From positions 48,125,497-48,189,496 of the forward strand of contig CM063107.1 in NCBI GenBank assembly GCA_031841125.1: a stretch of DNA of 64,000 nucleotides, read 5' to 3'. A model generated the notes under the pieces. That model was given only the letters and a program-made list of their open reading frames with translations, did not search any database and had not been told where the DNA came from. Each line of letters begins with the position of its first letter. Positions within the stretch are counted from its first letter, which is position 1. Below are positions 23,649 through 35,222 of the stretch, one piece after another. The translations under genes were made by a program, and so were the position numbers. The DNA is from Acanthococcus lagerstroemiae (lineage: Eukaryota > Arthropoda > Insecta > Hemiptera > Eriococcidae).

Positions 23649-23802
23649 GATTGAATTTACTACGTGAAGGCACGCAAGGTGTCTACCGGTCTCTCAGGTG
23701 CCCTAGTTCCCCGAAAGTTCCATTGAGATTGAATTTACTACGTGAAGGCACCCAAGGTGTACCGGTCCCTCAGGTGCCCTAGTTCCCCAAAAGTTTCATT
23801 GA
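23649..23802 (+). repeat. Tandem duplication, 78 and 76 bp
   Basis: Two adjacent copies start GATTGAATTTACTACGTGAA at 23649 and 23727. They differ by a two-base deletion and a few substitutions. Each contains GGTGTCTACCGGT or GGTGTACCGGT followed by CTCAGGTGCCCTAGTTCCCC. GGTGTCTACCGGTCT resembles the terminus of the 5-bp-target-duplication elements elsewhere in the window. Confidence 0.85.
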
Positions 23803-23993
23803 GGAAAGGTTCCCTGACAATTCAAAACTTGAGCATTTATTCGAAATAAAAGTAAAAGTGATGAATTTTCACACGCAGGTTATAAAAAATGAATCGTGTA
23901 CAACTGAAAACGAGTTCCTTAATATCAGAACAAGTCCCCCCAGTAGTCTCCCATTGTTGGTTTTCGATTTCGGTGGACATCTTCCTGCATATT

Positions 23994-24470
23994 CAGGATG
24001 TCTACCAGTCATCTATCTATTCTGGAAAGAGGTCATCTAAGTCATCTAAAGCGTTTTTTTCCCCCACTGTAGGTTATGTAAAAAAATTCTATTTTAAATA
24101 ATTGGGGGGGGGGGGACCTGCCAAAATAACACAAATTTATTGTACGGACATCAGCTAATGAGTAAATAGTCAGCAAGTGAAATGTGACTGACACTAACAG
24201 GCAATTTTTGCATTTATATACACTGGTTACACTCAACGCGCCAGCAGACTTCAGTTCCAGTATATGAACTTTAGCTCAAACATAATTAAGACCTTAAATG
24301 AAATAGAAAGAAGGAATAAGAGGAATGTTCTAAATGCAACGTAAAGTAGGGAAATAACAGAAAAGTGAGCCATGCATTGGAGTGAGCAAAATTTTTCTTG
24401 AGGTTACTAAATTGGATAAAGGTCATCTAAAGTCATCATTTTTTACTCAACTATTCTAGTAGACACCTTG
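23994..24470. mobile_element. 477-bp MITE with perfect 5-bp target duplication (ATATT)
   Basis: The left end reads CAGGATGTCTACCAGTCATC. The right end is the reverse complement of CAAGGTGTCTACTAG. ATATT flanks both sides (23989-23993 and 24471-24475). The subterminal phrase GGTCATCTAAAGTCATC occurs near the right end and GGTCATCTAAGTCATC near the left, in the same orientation. The interior is non-coding with a G-tract near 24104-24116. CAGGGTG-like ends with 5-bp target duplications recur at 34532-35217, 42796-43152 and 54580-54915. Confidence 0.75.
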
Positions 24471-24475
24471 ATATT

Positions 24476-25225
24476 GAAATTATTGATTTCAGTCTCTCTA
24501 TCTGTCTTGCTGTGTATGTGTAAAGTCCATAAATTCCCATGCAGTCATAAGTTCAATAATTGAGTGGTTCATTTAAAGAATATTCATGGTCACGTTTGAA
24601 ATTTCGACTTTGTCGACAAATATTGCTGTGGTTCCAGTCATCAAAGTGGACAGGATTTAAATAAAATGATTCACGAGTCACAAATCAGAATCCTTTCTAG
24701 ACCAGTTATCTGTAATCCGAATCATTTATTCAGTGATCTGTCAAATAGTATTTTCCAGATAATTTCTGTGTGGAAATACTTATGTCTGTGATTCCAATCA
24801 TCTGTGAAAAACTTGACAATTTCAATTACAGTTTAATTATTTTTTTTTTTTTTACCAAAGTGAAGAATCAGCAAACTTACGGTTATTTTTAATTTATAAT
24901 ATTCATCTTCATTTTGTGGCATTGAACATAAAAATGAAACTGAAGGATAGGAATGAAAAATTGATAACTAAAGAAAAAAGGAAAAGTATCTTGTTTTTCA
25001 ATATGTGGTCCGATTCATATTTCAGTAATCTACGAGAAAGGTATCTTAGGATTGTTTCCTGTGATACCAACAATTTTATTTTTAGATTTTTGCTCACTTT
25101 TGCTGCCATTAGCTCTCTGTAGTTGCACATTTGAATGAAGCAATATTTGTCCAACAAAATCATGCGGGCAGATCATCTGTTGAAATAGAACTTACAGCGC
25201 TATCTGTCGGCAAAGCCAAAATTTC
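24476..25225. other. No gene recognised
   Basis: AT-rich, with a 13-base T-run near 24841. Overlapping ORFs at 24909-25163 (minus) and 24916-25122 (plus) are mirror frames of the same AT-rich DNA. Confidence 0.4.
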
Positions 25226-25430
25226 AAAGCCGAGTCGGATAGCGTGCTGGTCTCGGAATCCGGAGGTCTCGGGTTCAAGCCCACGTAGCAACTTTCTACA
25301 TTTCAACCTCAGCCGGTTTTTCTGCAAGAAAGGAAGAAGGCTAAGGCAGCCCTAACAGCCTCCCCAACGTCTCTGAGGTAATGCTCAAAAAGGCGGATTC
25401 TAAGGTTTGGGTTGAGAATAAATTAGAAAA
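25226..25430 (+). mobile_element. tRNA-derived SINE (family B)
   Basis: The head resembles a tRNA: an A-box-like GGATAGCGTGCTGG, an anticodon-arm-like TCTCGGAATCCGGAGG and the B box GGGTTCAAGCCC at about 25270-25281. The pairing is imperfect, so it is not a functional tRNA gene. A body with GCCTAA-type sequence follows to about 25425, ending AT-rich (GAATAAATTAGAAAA). No second copy was seen in this window. It could instead be a tRNA pseudogene with unrelated 3' sequence. Confidence 0.65.
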
Positions 25431-28400
25431 GAGGATGGTTGTTTTTTTTAATGAACCCATCAGTTCATGATGTCTAATCCTTACTGTTTTCATGCGCTCA
25501 TTCTCTCATCTCTCGTAATAATGTGGCAGTTTCTATGATAAGGGGTAACTTTGTCGATCCGGCAAATTTTGAGTTACCGATAGGACGTAATAGAGGAATG
25601 AATGCCCGTTCCAAGGAGCTATTGGCGAGAAATCATCATGGGGTGACCTTTCATTGATAATGTCTAAAGAGGGTAAAGATATATGACAAAATCGTATACC
25701 TGGTTCTCACATTCAGTTTATATCCACTGCTCTCATTGATTCGCTCCTGATTTACAAAAACAAAAAATTTCCATTCAGTTTCTAGTATGTAATATTAACT
25801 GAACAGTTTATTCCTTCTCGACAAAGTCTTGCTGAGAGACTATTTTACTAGTTTCAACTTGTAACCACATTGAATTCTGAGCTTGGAACAAAATACATTT
25901 TACACTTTTAGCTTTTAATTTTTAATATTTTACCTCAACCAGGTTTTTATGGTACCGTCCTATAGTCAAGCATCTGCTGAGCAAGCTACACATTTTTCAA
26001 GCATAAGCTCCAAAACCTCGAGCACTTGTCACAATATAACGTATTTCTAACATACAGAATTTTTTCTCGAAGCATTGGCTGAGAATTTCGCAGGAAAGGT
26101 GAGCATTTGTTGACGAGCATTTGCTCGTTTGCCATCAGTACGATCGTAGAGATGTCGCACAGGTACCTAGGTAGAGTAGGCCTGGTTTCTTATACAAATA
26201 GGGGGTTAAAAACAATAAAAATTTGAAAATCATAATTTTCAAAGTAAAGCCTTGCGTTTATCTAAATTTCCAAACTCAATAACTAAAATAAGTTAGCGTT
26301 AGGCCAAGGAGTATTTTTGAAGTGTACAAGAAGGCATAGTTTACCGCGGAAACCTCGTTGAGCCCAGAGGGCAATTTTTATGGACAATTGAAAAAATATA
26401 AAAATCGTCGTCCGTAGTTCTTAACCAAAATCGATTTTATGAACATTCTGTTGATCAGGTAATGGTATTTTTCTTCTATTCAGTGGTTGCTGTAACTGTC
26501 TTCTGTTATAATCAGGAAGTTCCACCGGTCTATTAGCAATCCTAAGAAAAAGTGTTTCCATTGGTGCTGCACATAATTTCTTCAAATATCTGTACATGTG
26601 GCCCTATGTAAATGTAAAAGCAGGCAAACTTATCTACTTGTTTGTCAAGATGAGTTGCCCGCTTACCTGGTTGAAGAGTCACTTTGAGACACCTTGTACA
26701 TCTTGATAGGAGTGCAGTGCAATGTTAGAAATACTGGCTGGGTTGTAGCTTTCTTGGTAAATTTATCTCTCGTTTACAATGATCTTTCGATGAATTCTAG
26801 GCTTTCTCCTACATTTCTGTGAAGCTTCGTGTAACGGTGAATCTTCCGGGTGTTTTTCAATGAAATAGCTGTGTGATGTACGAGTATGTACTACCTACAT
26901 TCTGCGCAATTAGACCGATGATCGTATTTGTTCTTGTTTACAAATAGATCCTATGTCTGGGCCCAGCTTGGACTACATTTCGAGGGAGGGGGCAGATTGA
27001 AGCAAAATTGCTAATCTCACACGTAAATAGCGACAAAAAAAACCTTGGCGTTTTTACTAGGGAGGCAGACTATCAGCTAAGGGAGGGATACCTCATTTGT
27101 CTCTCTCTGTGCTCACGTCCTCAATTGTCTGCTCTGTGCTACGCTGTATAAGGCTCTATTAGTCTTAAATGTTGAATCCTTTACCAGCTCGACTAAAAGA
27201 AGAAATATAATCAGAAATAGTCGTTTCCAACACAAAAGAATTCCGGCTCCAACCATAAATTATGACCGAACTTTCATTGACTTTCTGGTATTCGCGAAAA
27301 CGGATTCGCTACTATCGTACGGCATTTTCGAATTCCATTCCACTGAGGGGATAGTTGGCGATTAGACCAGACCAGAAATACTTGGTAACACATCTGCCGA
27401 GAATCATGCATAGTACTATGGAAGATATACGCTTAAGAATCGAAGACGCTGGGCGAGGTTCAAGCTCATGTATTTAACAATGAGCCGTATTTTATTTTTA
27501 ATCTTCAGTTAGTAGTCGGCGTGATTGGATAATGGCGACATTTCGAAACCGACGCCCCTGTCGTGGTTACATCCTTAAGACGATAGAGCAAAGAGGCGTA
27601 TACTCTCGACGTCCGTGATCCATTCGGTGGACTGTATAATTTCGAAGAAACGCAGATTTTTTTTTCGCTTGAGCCTTTCTCCGTTACTGTACACATACCT
27701 ACGTACGCACAACGACCGAGTTTCATTCGATTACCACTACCCGGTGTCCGCCATTTGATCGAACGGTTGGCATAGAGGACTCCGAAGCAGAAAGGGTTTC
27801 CTCAGCCTGAGACCGTGAGTTCGTTAGGAGGGAACAAGTTGTCAAATTTAATTATCTGTAAGTAGAAACTCTTGGAACTCGTTTGAGATAACGAATGTAC
27901 CAGCGCGAACTTCACGTCTCTAGAACGTCGACGTGCCCACGAATTTCAGTCAGTCAATTGGCCCTCCTACATGTTATATCCTTTTTTCAAGGTTCACGCA
28001 CTCACTGATTACGAACTGCGTGTTGAATTCAGAGTTTTTATTATTTCTGGTTGAGAGGACTCGATACCCGGTGATGACAGACTTAACCAGGGGAATGAGA
28101 AAACGGGAAACGAGTGTACAAATGGAGTGTGCTCAAAATCTCGATGGTGTTTGAAAGCCTAACAGGTTTGAAATCTTGTCAACAAACTAAGATGTAAACT
28201 TTTCCCTAATATTGTGGCGATTGAGATTGTATAAGTGGTGAGAAAATAATAGAGTTGAAGTAAGCTTCGGCTTGGAAGATTAGTTGTATTTCAGAGATCG
28301 CAGCTTGTTCTGTAACGCTAAGACACCATTCCGAGTATGGTGTCAGTGTTTTCGTGTTCTTGCAGGTGGAAAGCATTCAGTCGAGAGTCCGTGGATATTT

Positions 28401-29084
28401 TTAGTAGAACAGAGAAACCGAGTCGATTTGTGTGAATGTTGCAAACGGCATTCTGAGGTAGCATAAGTTCGTGGGCCATCAAAACAGATGTTAGAAGAAA
28501 GCTAGATCCGTCTGGCTCATTTATTTAGCCACCGGTCAGTATGTTCTGAGTTTGTCGTCCCACTGCCTGATGACTTATTCATCAAAACGGAGAAGCAAAA
28601 GACAGACAGAACCGCTGCCAGTTCACAAAATACGAGCACTCACTTGTCCTGGATAAGCTGACATGAACTGCAGACGGCTAGTTTTCTTCTCTTCTGGAAA
28701 GGGTACGTGCAGGTAAATCTGCGGGATTCTGAACCTAACCCGTAAGCAACTGTATGTTTCTAATCAAGCTAATGCTCATTTGGCGTGGGTTTTCTTTATG
28801 AGTGGAAGAAACTGCTTTCTAATCATTCATTCAACTTTTTCCAAATGTTGAAAAATTTGAAAATATATCGGAACCTGCAACCAAACATGTGTCGCTCAAA
28901 TCTGCAAAAAATATTCCTGTACCATCCCAAAGTAAGTTAAAGGACTACAAATTTTGGTTGTTAACGAAGTAGCGTATTGCTCGTTTCATCTCTTGCAAGT
29001 TCTACTCATCGGAAAGCAAGGAACCCAAAGCCATCACCCGTGAAGCATCCGATACCCTTGACTTGGCGTGACCTTATGGCAGAA
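25431..29084. other. No gene recognised
   Basis: Long AT-rich stretch with only short ORFs. 27500-28150 is somewhat richer in CG dinucleotides and holds ORFs at 27505-27726 (minus) and 27933-28154 (plus) without recognisable domains. A GGTTCAAGCTC phrase near 27459 is B-box-like but has no tRNA structure around it. Confidence 0.4.
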
Positions 29085-29258
29085 GTGTAACAGAGTGAGA
29101 ATTAGTGTAACCATTCTGATGAATGAGCGTGCCGATGGCAACGCCCGGGCGAAACTCATTTACCATATTATTGAGTCTAATATTATACTGCTTTTAACTG
29201 TTTATTTTGTAAAATTTCGTATGTACGAGTATAACCAAAAAAAAATAAAATAAAAATG
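29085..29258 (+). repeat. Possible LINE 3' end
   Basis: ATTCTGATGAATGAGCGTGC followed by CGATGGCAACGCCCGGGCGAAAC is the style of many insect non-LTR retrotransposon 3' ends (GATGATG, hairpin, CGAAAC). It is followed about 80 bp later by an A-rich run at 29237-29258. No ORF2 fragment precedes it. The call rests on motif style only. Confidence 0.35.
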
Positions 29259-30116
29259 ATACTAACGTGTCTTGTGTTCGTGTTGTGTTTCAGGTGAGTT
29301 TGATGGAATTTTAGTGTCACTGACGACATTTGAAAATTGTGAGTAATTTCTTAATTATTTCTATTCTATTTGACTAGAGTTGATACGGGCAACTGAAGAA
29401 TTCCCCTAGGATGCGAAAATCAAAATCAGCATTACAAGGTAGCCCTGTGATCGAAGGCAAGGAAAGCATTGCTCCCTAATACACTGAGTCGCTCCTCCGG
29501 GTATCTACTGATCTCGCGAGTTCTTCAAGTTCTTTACGGGCATAAAGTTCCCCAAGAATTCAGTTGGGGAGTGTTTTTCCAAAATGGTGAAGGTGTTAGC
29601 TTTCTCATGAAATTAATTGAAAATCAAGTGTGGAAAACTGAAGAATGGCCCACAAAATCTGGAAATAAATCCCTCAGTCCCCCAGTAGGCCCCTATTTTT
29701 GGGTTCTGACTTCTGTCGTTACTCTGACGTGAAATTATTACATTTAGTTGACACATTTTGTAATAAATTATCTTTGAGTTTGTGTAACCAGCCGGCTAAA
29801 CTGGGAAAGTGGAAAAATAGAGATATTGTCTCATTTCGTTTTCTATTCAGTTGGCCCTCATTTTACCTCTCCTAGAATCTGAATTGTCCTCCCCTGTACA
29901 GATGAGCTGGCAGCATACCTGTTAAAGTATGAATCAGAACTAAGAACATTGATCGTTAACGGTACTGTTTGAATCATTCTGTTCTTAAAAACCCAAAATA
30001 CAATAAATAATAATATGGATTTCTCTCTAAACGTATCGTTCTAGAAAACTATCGAAAGAAGAAAGAAAAGAGGTTTCTACTATATGTTGTTCTGGACTTG
30101 ATCACCTTTTATTTAG
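29259..30116. other. No gene recognised
   Basis: Contains an unassigned 87-codon ORF at 29469-29732 and otherwise AT-rich sequence. Confidence 0.4.
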
Positions 30117-30757
30117 ATAATTAAAGACCTGACTTCCAAAACACGCTTAGTCCAAAAAATCGAAAATTGAGTTTGTGGCGCAATCTAGTGGAGGAAGTCA
30201 AAAGGCACCTTTCAGAGTTGGTTTCACGATTTTATCACGACTTAGAGCCAGCTAAACCTTTCTTTCGTTCTTTTTTACAATACTGACTTACTTGTTTTTT
30301 TTCTTCAAATTTTATGAATATAAGACTCTTACGACTGTTAGTCATACTTGCTTTTTCCCGTTCAGGGGGGTACAAGGATGTCTGAAGGTTGGAGGGAGGG
30401 GGGACATTGTTCACGTGTGCCTCGTTCACTGGAATGGCCGTCTCTAAGCTCTATCTTCGGATTTCCGACAGTTTATAGTTCAATATGTACGAATTTTGAC
30501 CTTTCACGAGTATGGCCTGGTCTGCCTTAAACGAGCTAAGTCCACGACTTCCTCCACTTTGCACTCCCGTAGCTCGAAGACTGTTCACACGCCAACCTTC
30601 ATACTTGGGTGATATTAGCATTGACCCCTCCTCTTCCAATCCGCGCAATTGAATCAGCGTTACCACTTATCGTTCGCGAGTCAGAATATTTTTTTCGATT
30701 TCCCAACATTTCGTTTTCTGGACTAAGCGCGTTTTGGAAGTCAGGTCCTCAATTATT
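30117..30757. mobile_element. TIR element, about 640 bp, nested inverted repeats
   Basis: The left end ATAATTAAAGACCTGACTTC continues CAAAACACGCTTAGTCC. The right end (about 30712-30757) is its reverse complement with a few mismatches (GGACTAAGCGCGTTTTGGAA, then GTCAGGTCCTCAATTAT). A second inner pair exists: AGTGGAGGAAGTC near 30189 against GACTTCCTCCACT near 30543. The interior has no transposase. No target duplication can be separated from the AATTAT ends. Non-autonomous DNA transposon of unknown type. Confidence 0.75.
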
Positions 30758-30779
30758 CTGTATATTAGTAGTAGGATTT

Positions 30780-31610
30780 TGAGAGTTTCGAGTTGTTGAG
30801 GTCATTGAATTCCTCGAAACGCTCATTGACTACTAGAGTTGATTTCATTGACCTTCATTGATCAGATGATTGTTTTGAACCCATCTTTTCTGTGGTTGTG
30901 TTTGTATTGGTAACCCAACTTAGATTGACAGTTGAAAACTGTAGATTATTTTGATTGACTTCATTCACCTATGGGGCAGAGTTCATTGACTTTTTGTTGA
31001 TTACCTGACTATTTTGAACCTTCATTTGTGTGATTGAGTATGTATTCGTAACTCGATCATAGAAGTTTATGAACTCTGGTGTGGGCACGTTAGAAGACGG
31101 TTATTGTCCTAGGAAGGACGTCATGGCCTCCGTTCCTTATGAGTCTTTAGAGTAATTAATGCTAGAAGGGTATTTGATTTGTTCATGTTTATTTTAAAAA
31201 ATTCAATGAACTTGAGTAGGTTGATGAACTCTAGCGGCTCAGGTTACACTACAGATTGATTGTTAGGTTGAAAGGATTAAGGCCGTGATGTCCTGAATAG
31301 GTCAATGACCGTTTCTAAGGTTGACTGCACTAAAGCTCCATGAGCTCTTTCCAAGGTTAGATTACAATTACATACAAGCTACAAAAATATAATTTCGAAA
31401 GAGTCAACTGATCAACAAGAAGTCAATGAACTCTACTGGTGAACAAACTCAACCAAAAAGGTCAATGACCTTGAGCTTTCAATAGAACTTAGGTTACAAA
31501 TAGACACACAATTATGGAAAAGGTAGGTTCAAAACAGTCAGCTGATGAATTCAATGAATTCTAATCTGGAGGCCAATGAGAGTTTCGAGAGATTCAGCGC
31601 TAGACTTAGG
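30780..31610. repeat. Foldback built from degenerate units of about 137 bp
   Basis: The left half (30780-31080) repeats a unit containing TCATTGAC, then GTTGAT or ATTGATCAG, then TTTTGAAC, then TTGTGTTTGTATTGGTAAC. TTTTGAAC falls at 30873 and 31012, a 139-bp period. The right half (about 31200-31610) carries the same unit inverted: GTCAATGA, TGATCAAC, and GTTCAAAA at about 31527 with a diverged counterpart about 134 bp away. The two halves therefore pair as a long imperfect hairpin with a centre at about 31090-31200. No coding sequence. Confidence 0.75.
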
Positions 31611-31812
31611 CAAAACAATTGTAGTTGAACCAACTCTTCTTCTTGGAGGAAAGCATGACTTCTTGACAAATTGATGTATTGTTTGGAAAACTGAGCGGCA
31701 CAAGCATCATTATCCTTGTGGCGGATTAGCTGTCATTAAGTAGAATGACGAACTTTCGCAGATAAGCGATTGCTCCATTCGGAAATGGACCAGAAAACGT
31801 TAATATTATTTA

Positions 31813-31813
<1 letters not shown>

Positions 31814-31870
<57 letters not shown>

Positions 31871-31880
31871 TTTTTTTTCT
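31814..31880. repeat. (ATT)n then (TTTA)n microsatellite
   Basis: About 14 uninterrupted ATT units pass into four TTTA units and a T-run. Confidence 0.95.
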
Positions 31881-32392
31881 CTCAAAACAAACGAATTTAG
31901 CGCTTCTACCTGTCTGTGGGTGGGTTTTTTATATGTTCCACGTATCCGCACATTACTGTTTCTCGAATGATAAGTTGAGCTCGTTGGAAAACAAACGAGA
32001 AAAAAAAAGGATTCCGTGCCGTTAATTTATGAAAAATTATCTTTTAATTAAAAACATAATATCTAGGAAACCCCTTCGTTGTATTAATGCAAAGCTTTCG
32101 GAAGTAAATAGAACTTTTTCTATCAAGCAGCGTTTCTGTGTACATTCGAGTAAACATCACGCGAACTAAACAGTGCGGCGCGGTGCGGCGCAAAATTAAT
32201 CTTTCAATTTCACGCGTCTACTTTCACAAACTACGCAAGTCAGGAACGACAGTATAAGAAATTTTCTGAACTTATATCGATCTTGCAGATCCGAGGGAGT
32301 GTTTGACAATTTGGTTACAGCTGTTCTCACAGAGAACTGAAGAAATAATGTATTACTCGTATCTGGTAGGTGAAGCCGAGCACATAGTCGAT

Positions 32393-32548
32393 CAGCCCTG
32401 GGTTTACCTGCACGCAGAACAAGCATCGGCTAGGAGCGGCCGATTTTTAGGGGCGGTTGAAATTTTGAGAATTAGCTTTTTTCAAAGGGCTGGATGTTGA
32501 ATGGGGAAAAAAATTTCCGGCTAGGCTGCGGGGGGCCCAGAGTCCTTG
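32393..32548 (+). mobile_element. Fragment related to the 48.7-kb MITE, interrupted by another MITE
   Basis: AGCCCTGGGTTTACC, then AGCGGCCGATTTTTAGGGGC, corresponds to the left portion of the 48665-49076 element (AGGCCTGTATTTAGG, then GGCGGCAGATTTTTAGAGGC). It runs to GGGGGGCCCAGAGTCCTTG, where the hAT-like MITE begins. No right end was identified. Confidence 0.45.
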
Positions 32549-32807
32549 CCGTGGCGTAGCCAGGAGGGGCGACGGAGGCGAGTGCCCCGCCCAGGCACCT
32601 GAAATCTAATGTAAAATATGCAAAAATGAGCAATTTTTCGCCTTTAAAACAAAAATTTTGCTCGCGCAGTAATTTTACCTTCATTTTTCATAAAATAGTC
32701 CTCTAATATCGGCAATTTTTAAAAGAATACCTCAATTTTCGACTTTTCCCTCATGAAAATCTTACTTCGCCCCACCTCCCTTTGGGAAAATACTGGCTAC
32801 GCCACTG
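32549..32807. mobile_element. hAT-like MITE, 259 bp, perfect 8-bp target duplication
   Basis: The ends are CCGTGGCGTAGCCAGG and the reverse complement of CAGTGGCGTAGCCAGTA. AGTCCTTG occurs on both sides (32541-32548 and 32808-32815), an 8-bp target duplication typical of hAT elements. The interior (AATGTAAAATATGCAAAAA, then GAGCAATTTTTCGCCTTTAA) is shared with 34691-34965. The ORF at 32472-32684 is a chance frame across it. Confidence 0.88.
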
Positions 32808-32815
32808 AGTCCTTG

Positions 32816-33229
32816 CAATGGGCATTAATCTTAATCCGGAGCTGTAGTCTATAATGCTCAGGTATTTTTTAAAGACATCCTTGAGCAAATGCGCGAACGA
32901 CTGATGAGCATTATTTTATTCTGAAAAACGAGATCTCACTTTTTTCAGAAGAGGAAGTTGGTATTTTGTAGACGAAATAAGATGAAGATTTCAAGAGGTA
33001 TGAAAAATTCGTTGTAAGTGAAGGTGAAAAACTCCTAATGACTTCGGAAAACCGTTCCTTTATTTTTGTCTGTCTCTCTATTTCGGAACGTGAAGTTTTA
33101 TCTGAGTGATGGTGGAGACGATAGAAGAAGGTTTTTAGTACCCAAAGAGAATTACGTTTCATAAAAATATTGAATTTTAGTATTTTTTTTTGAAAATTTC
33201 TTTTCATTTTAGGCTTACTTAGACGTTCG
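32816..33229. other. No gene recognised
   Basis: AT-rich. The 98-codon minus ORF at 32911-33207 has no recognisable domain. Confidence 0.4.
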
Positions 33230-34060
33230 TGTGACTCATTTGGATTATTTTGAGATTCGTTTATTCATTTAGTCTATGTAAGGACTCATTTAGACTCCAT
33301 ACTGATTCTTTACGATTTGACCCAGTCATGTTAAAACTCATAAACTTGTCAAGACTCATTATAGCTCTAAAGACCTAATGGTACCAATTCCAGCCAATTC
33401 TGACTCTGAGAGTTCGTTGAGACTAATGAAGACTAAGTACAAATTTTTTAACACTGTCTTATTGTCAAATTATCTCTTTCGTGCCTTCTCGTAGGACTCT
33501 GAAGGTTCATTTGTTGCGATTTTAATGACTGAGACAAGTACTACAGACTTTATATTCAAACTTATTAAAATTTGAAACTCTTTCAAAACTCGTCACTCTG
33601 ATTCTGTCAAAATTCAAAATTATTCAGATTTCTTAAACACTCGTTCTTGTTTGGACTCATCTCGACTGTGTTGAGGTTTGTTAAGACTCATTCAAAGTCT
33701 ATTAAGACTCGTTCTGGGTCACTCAAAATCCTCAGCATACTACTCTGTCAAGATTTTTCGACGTTCATGGAGACTTTGTCAACATTTACATACTCACTGT
33801 GATTTTCGAAGAATTCGTTAAGACAGACCCGATTTTTCTCGAACTTCTAAGACACATTTGAAGTATGTCAAGATTCTTTGAAACTCATCCAGGCTCTCTA
33901 AGAACTTAGCAAAATCATGCCAGACACTTTTAAAACTCATTCGAAGTTTATGAAGACTTGTTAAAATTTGTTCAGACTCCATTAAGACTAGTCAAAACTT
34001 GAGACTTGTTCTGACCTATTGAGACTAGTTTTGAGTTTCATTTTGACTGTCAAGACTTTT
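33230..34060. repeat. Degenerate tract rich in AAGACTCATT
   Basis: Many imperfect copies of a 10-16 bp phrase: GTGACTCATTTGGA, AAGGACTCATTTAGACT, CAAGACTCATTATAG, TTAAGACTCATTCAAAG, TTAAGACTCGTTCTGGG. This is the reverse complement of the GAGTCTT phrase at 6180-6720 and 47805-48005. Spacing is irregular, so tandem amplification is old. Confidence 0.7.
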
Positions 34061-34531
34061 TAACGCACTGAGGAAATTTCAAGAAACCAGTGTGTTAGTC
34101 TTGCTTTTATTCTCATACTGGTTGTGGGTTCCTATGTAAGTTCTTGCTTGAGAGAGGAATGGTTGCACTAATTTGGCATTAGTTAAACATCATCTGACCC
34201 AATGAAACCATTCCTCTCAATGAAATCGTATAAAAAATATTTGTGAGGCATTCTGTGAAAATGTACCATATATCAGAGAACAATTTTGGGTAGAATCTGA
34301 TGGAGCACAAATGTAAGTGCATTAAAAAAAAAAAAAAGTTTTCAGCTTTAATACAGACTGAAATAAAAGCAGCTGAAGTTTGAGGATGTGAAATCTCAAT
34401 TTTTAGAGAAATGCGTCTAAATTGTAAAACAGGAAAGTACACGGAGAAAATCGATATTTCGGCGTCTAGTGCGCCAATCCGTCTCAGATTTTGTTATGTA
34501 TTCTGCGAACATGTACCAAGACATCCTGCAA
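34061..34531. other. No gene recognised
   Basis: The 87-codon minus ORF at 34179-34442 is unassigned. GAGAGAGGAATGGTTGCA near 34151 is loosely mirrored by AACCATTCCTCTCA near 34204. Confidence 0.4.
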
Positions 34532-35217
34532 TAGGGTGTCTGCAGGTACTGAACAGTCTTTCAAGTTCTGAAAAGTCCTAAATTTTGAAAGTAGGTCTTG
34601 AAAAGTCCTAAAAAGTGCTGAAATTTAAAGAAAAATTGAAAAGTCCTTCATTTTTGTTAATATGTACATATTTTTAAAACCACACCCCTCCAGTGGCGTA
34701 GCGAGGGGAAGGGGCGAAAGGGGTGAATTCCCTCAAAACTCCCGACATTGAATGTAAAATATGCAAAAAGGAGCAATTTTTCGCCTTTAAAACACGTTTT
34801 TTTGAAAAATTTTGCTCGAGCAGTAATTTTACCTTCATTTTTATAAAATATCCCTCTAATATCGACAATTCTTGAAAAATACCTCAATTTTCGAATTTTT
34901 CTCCCTTGAAAATCTTACTTTGCCTGCCTGCCTCCCCCCTTGGGAAAATTTTGACTAAGCCACTATACCCCTCAAGAATCAGCGTCTGTTGTAAAAGATT
35001 AGAATGTTCAATCGTCATTTAAAAGTGCAGCGGAGGATCTATATTAACAAGGAGCCATGTGGGGGAGCAAAAGGAGGGAGGCGTAAAGGGAATAAAACAA
35101 CTGAAAAAAAAAAATTCGCACACTCGGGGAAAATATGGAAAATATGCCGGCTACAGTCCTGCAAACGGTCCTGAAAAAGTACTTCATCTTTACTTTTCAG
35201 TTTCTGTAGACACCCTG
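34532..35217. mobile_element. 5-bp-target-duplication element hosting a nested hAT-like MITE
   Basis: The left end reads TAGGGTGTCTGCAGG. The right end is the reverse complement of CAGGGTGTCTACAGAAA. The flanks are TGCAA (34527-34531) and CGCAA (35218-35222), a 4-of-5 match. Subterminal phrases of the AAAGTCCTGAAAAGTCC type occur at the left end and CAAACGGTCCTGAAAAAGTA near the right. Without the inserted 34691-34965 MITE and one target copy it would be about 403 bp. Confidence 0.7.
34691..34965. mobile_element. hAT-like MITE, second copy, nested
   Basis: Starts CAGTGGCGTAGCGAGG and ends with the reverse complement of TAGTGGCTTAGTCAAA. Flanks are CACCCCTC and TACCCCTC (34683-34690 and 34966-34973), a 7-of-8 target duplication. 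The interior aligns by eye along its whole length with 32549-32807, with small insertions here such as an extra CGTTTTTTTGAA. It lies inside the 34532-35217 element and is therefore the younger insertion. Confidence 0.85.
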
Positions 35218-35222
35218 CGCAA

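Noticed and set aside
27450..27475. B-box-like GGTTCAAGCTC suggesting a tRNA
   Set aside because: No cloverleaf arms or A box at the right distance.
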